A stretch of DNA of 64,000 nt from Carposina sasakii. Taxonomy: Eukaryota > Arthropoda > Insecta > Lepidoptera > Carposinidae. Below, in pieces: positions 24,701 to 30,700 of the stretch. Below the pieces are notes generated by a model. That model saw nothing but the letters and a program-made list of their open reading frames with translations. It searched no databases and was not told the origin of the DNA. The position numbers were made by a program, and so were the translations under genes. Within the stretch, counting starts at the first letter, position 1. Each line of letters starts with the position of its first letter. Where the stretch lies: positions 4,340,001 through 4,404,000 of the forward strand of contig CP053156.1 of assembly GCA_014607495.2 (NCBI GenBank), in the 5' to 3' direction.

Positions 24701-27700
24701 ATGAAGATGTGAGGAAATGTGAACTATGCGGGATTCAGGGCGACGGTGTAGCGGACGGAGTATCCCGCTTGTTAAACTGCGATGTGGACAGATGGGTGCA
24801 CTTAAACTGCGCTCTATGGTCAGAAGGAGTGTACGAAACCGTTAGCGGAGCCCTGATGAATGTAGAGACAGCTTTAGCGACAGGTTCGAACGCCACGTGC
24901 GCTGTGTGCCGACGTTTGGGCGCGACTGTCAGATGTTACAAGGTGCGCTGCGGCAGCGTCTACCATCTTGGATGTGCGGTGAAAGACAACTGCGTGTTCT
25001 ACAAAAACAAGAGTGCTTATTGCGCTTCGCACGCGCCAAAGGTTAGTTATAGTATATTTAATTAAGAGTGCGGAAAGCCTGTCACTGCAAAGAGTTCCGA
25101 CAAATGTCTACCCGAGCCAAGGCGCAGCCGAAGGTGAGTTGTCGGAACAAGTTGCAATGACGGTTCCGCACGTGTACTAAACAACTATTTTTAATACAGT
25201 TGCGAAAAAATGAAGCAATTTAATACAATAATAAAAACACAACAAAACAAAATGGCGCCAACTATGCCCATACAGCCAAGTCATCAGTAGAATTTTTTTA
25301 TTAATATGAAATGAAATTTAATGAGATGAAATAAAATGAAACCTAACCTAACTCATTGAATCAAATCATTAAACAAATTAGTAGCTTCTTTTTAGAAATA
25401 TTTGCATGAATCATAAAACTTCTATGATTTTTTTTTTTTGTAAAAACGTCGTGGTTTGTTTTTTTTCTTTTTAATAGACATTATTTTGACAGTTGGGAAA
25501 GAAAACGCACGAGTTCGGAAAAGGTAAAGAAAAAGCACGAGTATGTAATAGCTCACATCCCGAACGCATCCAGATTAAATAACTACAAAAAAATTGCAGT
25601 TACTGACCTTAATGTTACAGCCAATATTTCTTCGGGCGATATTGTTTCTCTGATTGTTGTATTCTTCCATATACATTCATCTATAGACTGCAATATGTTA
25701 TAAAAGAGATATTTTGGCATATGAAAATAAATATAAAATTTCTCTTCATCATGTATCAAATGTTTTTAATATGTAGTCCGAAATGCCCCTTCAGTACTCC
25801 TTGCTTTATTTATATTGTGTACCCAATATCTTTTTCTTCGTTTCTTGCTATTTTCTTTTTTCTCTTCATCAATGGCTATGATAGCCATCTCACGTATTGA
25901 AAACCGAGACATAACCGTGCGCTACACTTAACGTTTAGATTAAAAATGATCTGGTGCCAACCAGGTCAGCCAGCGGTCGGCGAGCCGTAAGCGCGGTGTC
26001 GCCTAGCCGTAGCCGAGTTGACGTACAGGAGCTGCTGATACGCTTTGGTTACGTGCATACGTTAACGTTGACGGCGAGGCGAAAGGCGATACGGTGACGA
26101 TCCCTTTCCGAGTTGATATGTGTGCTGTGACCTATACGTCCCTGCAATACGCCACTTTTTGAGCAACTGTATTAAAAAATCCTTTAACAAATATTATTTT
26201 ATTTTCTTAAATTATTTCACATCTTAATTATTATATTTTGGCCAGTAATACATGAAAACAGCATTATGTATCGGAAATCATAAAAAATCCTGCTTATACT
26301 CGTACATATATATTTCTGTAAATTGTACTGTTACTACAATCAATATACTTTTCAGGGTGAAAAAGAAAACGAATTGACAACGTTGAGCGTGCAGCGTCGT
26401 GTATACGTGTCTAGGGATGAGCAGCGCCAAGTGGCATCAGTGATGCTGCACTCTGATACCAACCACCTGATCCGAGTGGGCGGCCTCATCTTCCTCAGTC
26501 CAGGGTATCTGCTGCCGCATCAGTTAGCGGCCTTCCACACTCCTAACTACATCTACCCGCCTGGTTATAAGATTGTAAGTCAAACTTAGGTTATTAATAA
26601 GAAATTCTTATTTAAATAGTGCATTATTACATACCTAGATAATTTTTCTGTTTTTGGTAGATATAGTAGATAGATTGATATCGACATGATTGCGACTATA
26701 TTATTTTCGTATTTACTATGTACATTTTCTGTTGTGTAGAGTATGTTATTTTTAAAGCAGGTTATAGTGACACCTCAATGAAACGAAATCTACAGGTTTC
26801 CGTTTTAATGGTGAAAAAACCTTTGGATTTATTTCATAATTTTTCATTCGTGGCTATAACAGTCTAGAACTTTTTGCAAAAAAACCAAGTTTTAATAAAA
26901 AAAGGTACTTAATGTATTGCTAAGACCAAAAACGCAGTTTAGATTACATCTATTGCTCAGGTTTGTAACTAACCTTATTTTCCCCTCGTTAGGTCCGTTT
27001 CTACTGGTCGATGTCGCGCGCCAACAGCCGCTGCCGCTATCTGTGCTGGATCTCAGAGGAGGAGGGACGTCCGCGCTTCCATGTGCGTGCGCAGGACGAG
27101 GGCAAGCAGGAGGTCACCGCCGCCACGCCGCGAGCCGCCTGGGCGCATGTGAGTAGTGTGCAGCGAGGGCAGGACGAGGGCAAGCAGGAGGTCACCGCCG
27201 CCACGCCGCGCGCCGCCTGGGCGCATATGAGTAGTGTGCAGCGAGGGCAGGACGAGGGCAAGCAGGAGAGCGCCGCCAATAAAAAAAAATTAAAGCCAAC
27301 GTTAACCTCAGTCGCGTTTCTCGTGGACGCCTAGGGGTCCACCTGGATCACTTTGGGCAGCCCTGTACTTGACGGAACAGCTATTCGAAATGAGTAGGGA
27401 ATATGCACACTTTTTTTTATTTTAAACTAGCGGACCTGACAGACGTTGTCCTGTCCCACGCCTTTGAACTAACGTCACCCAATTGTTTTGCCTTCCCGGA
27501 CTTTCAAATTTCGAACAAATTGTTTGTATGGGAATGTAGAAAAGGAATGTTTTAGACATGTTCAGGCGTTTTTTAAATTTTCTCTCCGTTAGAACCATCC
27601 CTGTACTTCAAGGAATACGCTAAAAAAGAATTAGCGAAATCGGTTCAGCCGTTCTCGAGATTCGCGCTTACCAACACATTTAGCGATTCATTTTTATATT

Positions 27701-30700
27701 ACATTATTACAAATGTGTATAAAAATATCAGCACCATAAATACAATATTACTTAGTATAAAATAAATTGTTTTAAAATAGTGGGCTAAAACAGGTTTTTA
27801 AACAACTGCTATTTAGGCGCGCTTTTCGTGACGTCAAAGTCTGTACAGTCAAATACCGTGATCAAACATCCATCAAGTAAGTAAAGCTGTCAAGTCACGA
27901 TCCAATTTCTCATTCAACTTGTCGTCATCGCGCAGTGGGCTAGGTTAGAAAAAAAAGTAGATTGGAGATTGAAACTCCTGTCAATCGGGCCGGTTTTATT
28001 CTGTATGCTCATTTTATCAATACGAACATTTGTTTTGTAAAACTTTTATAAAAAAGATACACAGAAAATTGTCACGACACACTGTTAACACGCGACTGGC
28101 GTGTGTAACTGTGTGTAACGCGGCGTGTCAACAGTGTGTCTCTTGCTTGACCCTTACTGGCACAGGCTATATAATATTTATTAGTTTGACCGATTTGACA
28201 AGAGACAGATCAAAATTTTCAAACATTGTTTGGTAGACACAGACTGACGTCACATTTCATTCATGATTATTTCGACCAATAGCGTTGCGTTTCAAGTGAT
28301 TTGAATTTCCCTCTTATTAAATGCACTTTTCAATAATTATTTTCTTATATAAAAACGCAAAGAAATAAAAAAAATATGAATATGTACGTAAATCTCAATG
28401 AATAGAGATTACATATAAAAATAATTACCGTTATTTGAATCACATGCATATTCCCTATTGTGACAAGATGAGGGAGCGTTCAAAATATAGTTTACATCAG
28501 CCATCTTGATGAGATGAGTCCATTCAAACATATTTTACCCGTAGTCACTATCAAGTACTTTCAATCCCTAGGTATTAGACGCAGTAGCCGCTCTGCGAGA
28601 AGCGAGACAAGAGGAAGGCGTGCTCAAGCTGTGGCCCAACTATGTGACAGGCGAGGACCTGTTCGGATTGGCAGAACCGTGCGTCGTGCGCGTGCTTGAG
28701 AGTCTACCAGGTAAGCACGAGAGTTAGTTATTCCACAGATCCAGTGCTGATGCAGGGTTTCGCTAGAATACTTCAGCATCTCCAACTGTGCATGTTCTGA
28801 GAGTCAACTAAAGAACTCCGGGAGATTCTCTCAAACGACTTGTCACAGATCTCTTACATCTACTTCAAGGTGGTTATGGGATCTCGATACTGCCAGTTCT
28901 GGCTACCTAAATTTCCCATTTTCGTAGTGTCTCCATACATTAAATACAGGACAACCTATATTCCTCTTTGACGCCGTCTATCAGCAGTTAACAACACATT
29001 TAAGATTTTGGCAAGACGGCGAGCGGTGCGCGACAACTGCTTAGCGTCGCGCCCTGCCCCGTCTGACCGGAACTTTACTCACCGTAATGCCCACTTGCAG
29101 GAATCGAGACCCTCAGCGACTACCGCTTCAAGTTCGGGCGCTCCGCCCTGCTGGAGGGCGGGCTGGCCGTCAACCCGTCGGGCTGCGCGCGCTGCGAGCC
29201 GCGCGGCCGCGCCGCCTGGCGCCGCCCCGCGCGCTCTCTGCCGCCCGCGTCCGCCGCGCCGCCGCCCGACGCGCAGGCCTGCCCCTACACCAAGCAGTTC
29301 GTGCACACCAAGAGCTCGCAGTACAAGAAGATGAAGCTGGAGTGGCGCAACAACGTGTACCTGGCCAGGTCAGTGATCCAGCAGGTTCTGCTGTAGCATT
29401 CTACCTCCGGCCTCGCGAGACGACCTCGTGCGCATCGGAAGTGTCATCTTCGGTTCGGACGTGTCATCATCGGATCGAATGTGTCATCATCGGATCGGGT
29501 GTGTCATCATCGGATCGGTTGTGATGAATTGGAAAACACCCTCGACATCGGTTGATGCGGGTAGACCAAGGTTGGAGTAAACGTGAAGGATGGACGGTAG
29601 GTAAGTCCGGCTAGTCTATCCTGAACCGGTGGAGGGCGTATGTCGTTCTTCCCCTCGCGAAGGCTCGGGTGGCAGTTTCAGGGTAGACTGGCATCCATTG
29701 CACAAGTCCTCGAGTCGACCGGCGTTTGCATGTAGTCCCACGCGCGGCTAGACCGATAGGGTGCCAGAGAGGGCGCGAGAGTGCGTTTGTGCCTCGCCCC
29801 CTGATTATGTAACTTGCAGTGGCAGAGCCGAAGCAATTCGATAGCGAAAATTTAGTGGGTGTGCGCGGGGCGAGGTGAGGGGCGCGGGAGGACTCTGAGG
29901 GCTCGCTGCACGCACACACATATTCTCAATTTTCGCTATGGCGTTACTTCGGCTCTGCTATTGCAAATTAGGTAATCAGGGGGCCGAGAAAGTTGGGCAG
30001 ATCAGGTGAAGTAGAATGCTTCGGTCGTTCGACGAGCCCGTGCCGGTGACGAAGAGGACACCGTGGGCGCTGAATGTGTATTCCCCGGCCACTTATCATC
30101 TTTTCGGCCGGTGGCGAGTCCCACATAACCCGCTAGCGGCCCCGGCGCCCTCATCAGTGTGTGCCGCGGGCATCCGTAAAAGGTATCCCATACGTTAAAA
30201 AGGGATGCTGGAACGTGAGATCGCATGGCTTTTATTCGACGGCCAGCCAGTTTTCTCTTGCAGTCTCAAGTGCAACTCTCAAGAGCAACTCCAGGGCACG
30301 CTGTCGCCACTTTCAATCAGAATTTGAGGCGAATAGCGCGTGCTTGGAACAGTTCACGCACTCTAAGGTTAAATGCAATCATAGTACCAACTTTTGTGTA
30401 TCATTTTCGTGTAGACTAACCTAACTTAACTACATGAAAAAAAAATTGGTCTACAGTATACACATCAAACTTCAACATGCAAAATCATTTGAATGAACAT
30501 TCCATTAATAAGAATGTCTCTACATGTGAATATTTGTTTTTAGATCTAAGATCCAAGGGCTGGGTTTGTACGCGGCGCGAGACATCGAGAAGCACACGAT
30601 GGTCATCGAGTACATCGGGGAGATCATTCGCTCCGAGCTGTCGGAAATACGAGAGAAACAGTATGAAGCTAAGGTAACTTATTATATTACTCGTATTACT

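Noticed and set aside
27011..27334. Read-through ORF across all three 78-bp units as the true exon
   Set aside because: The FYRC continuation at 28572 joins exactly to the first copy's GTGAGT donor, and the read-through tail has no FYRC similarity.
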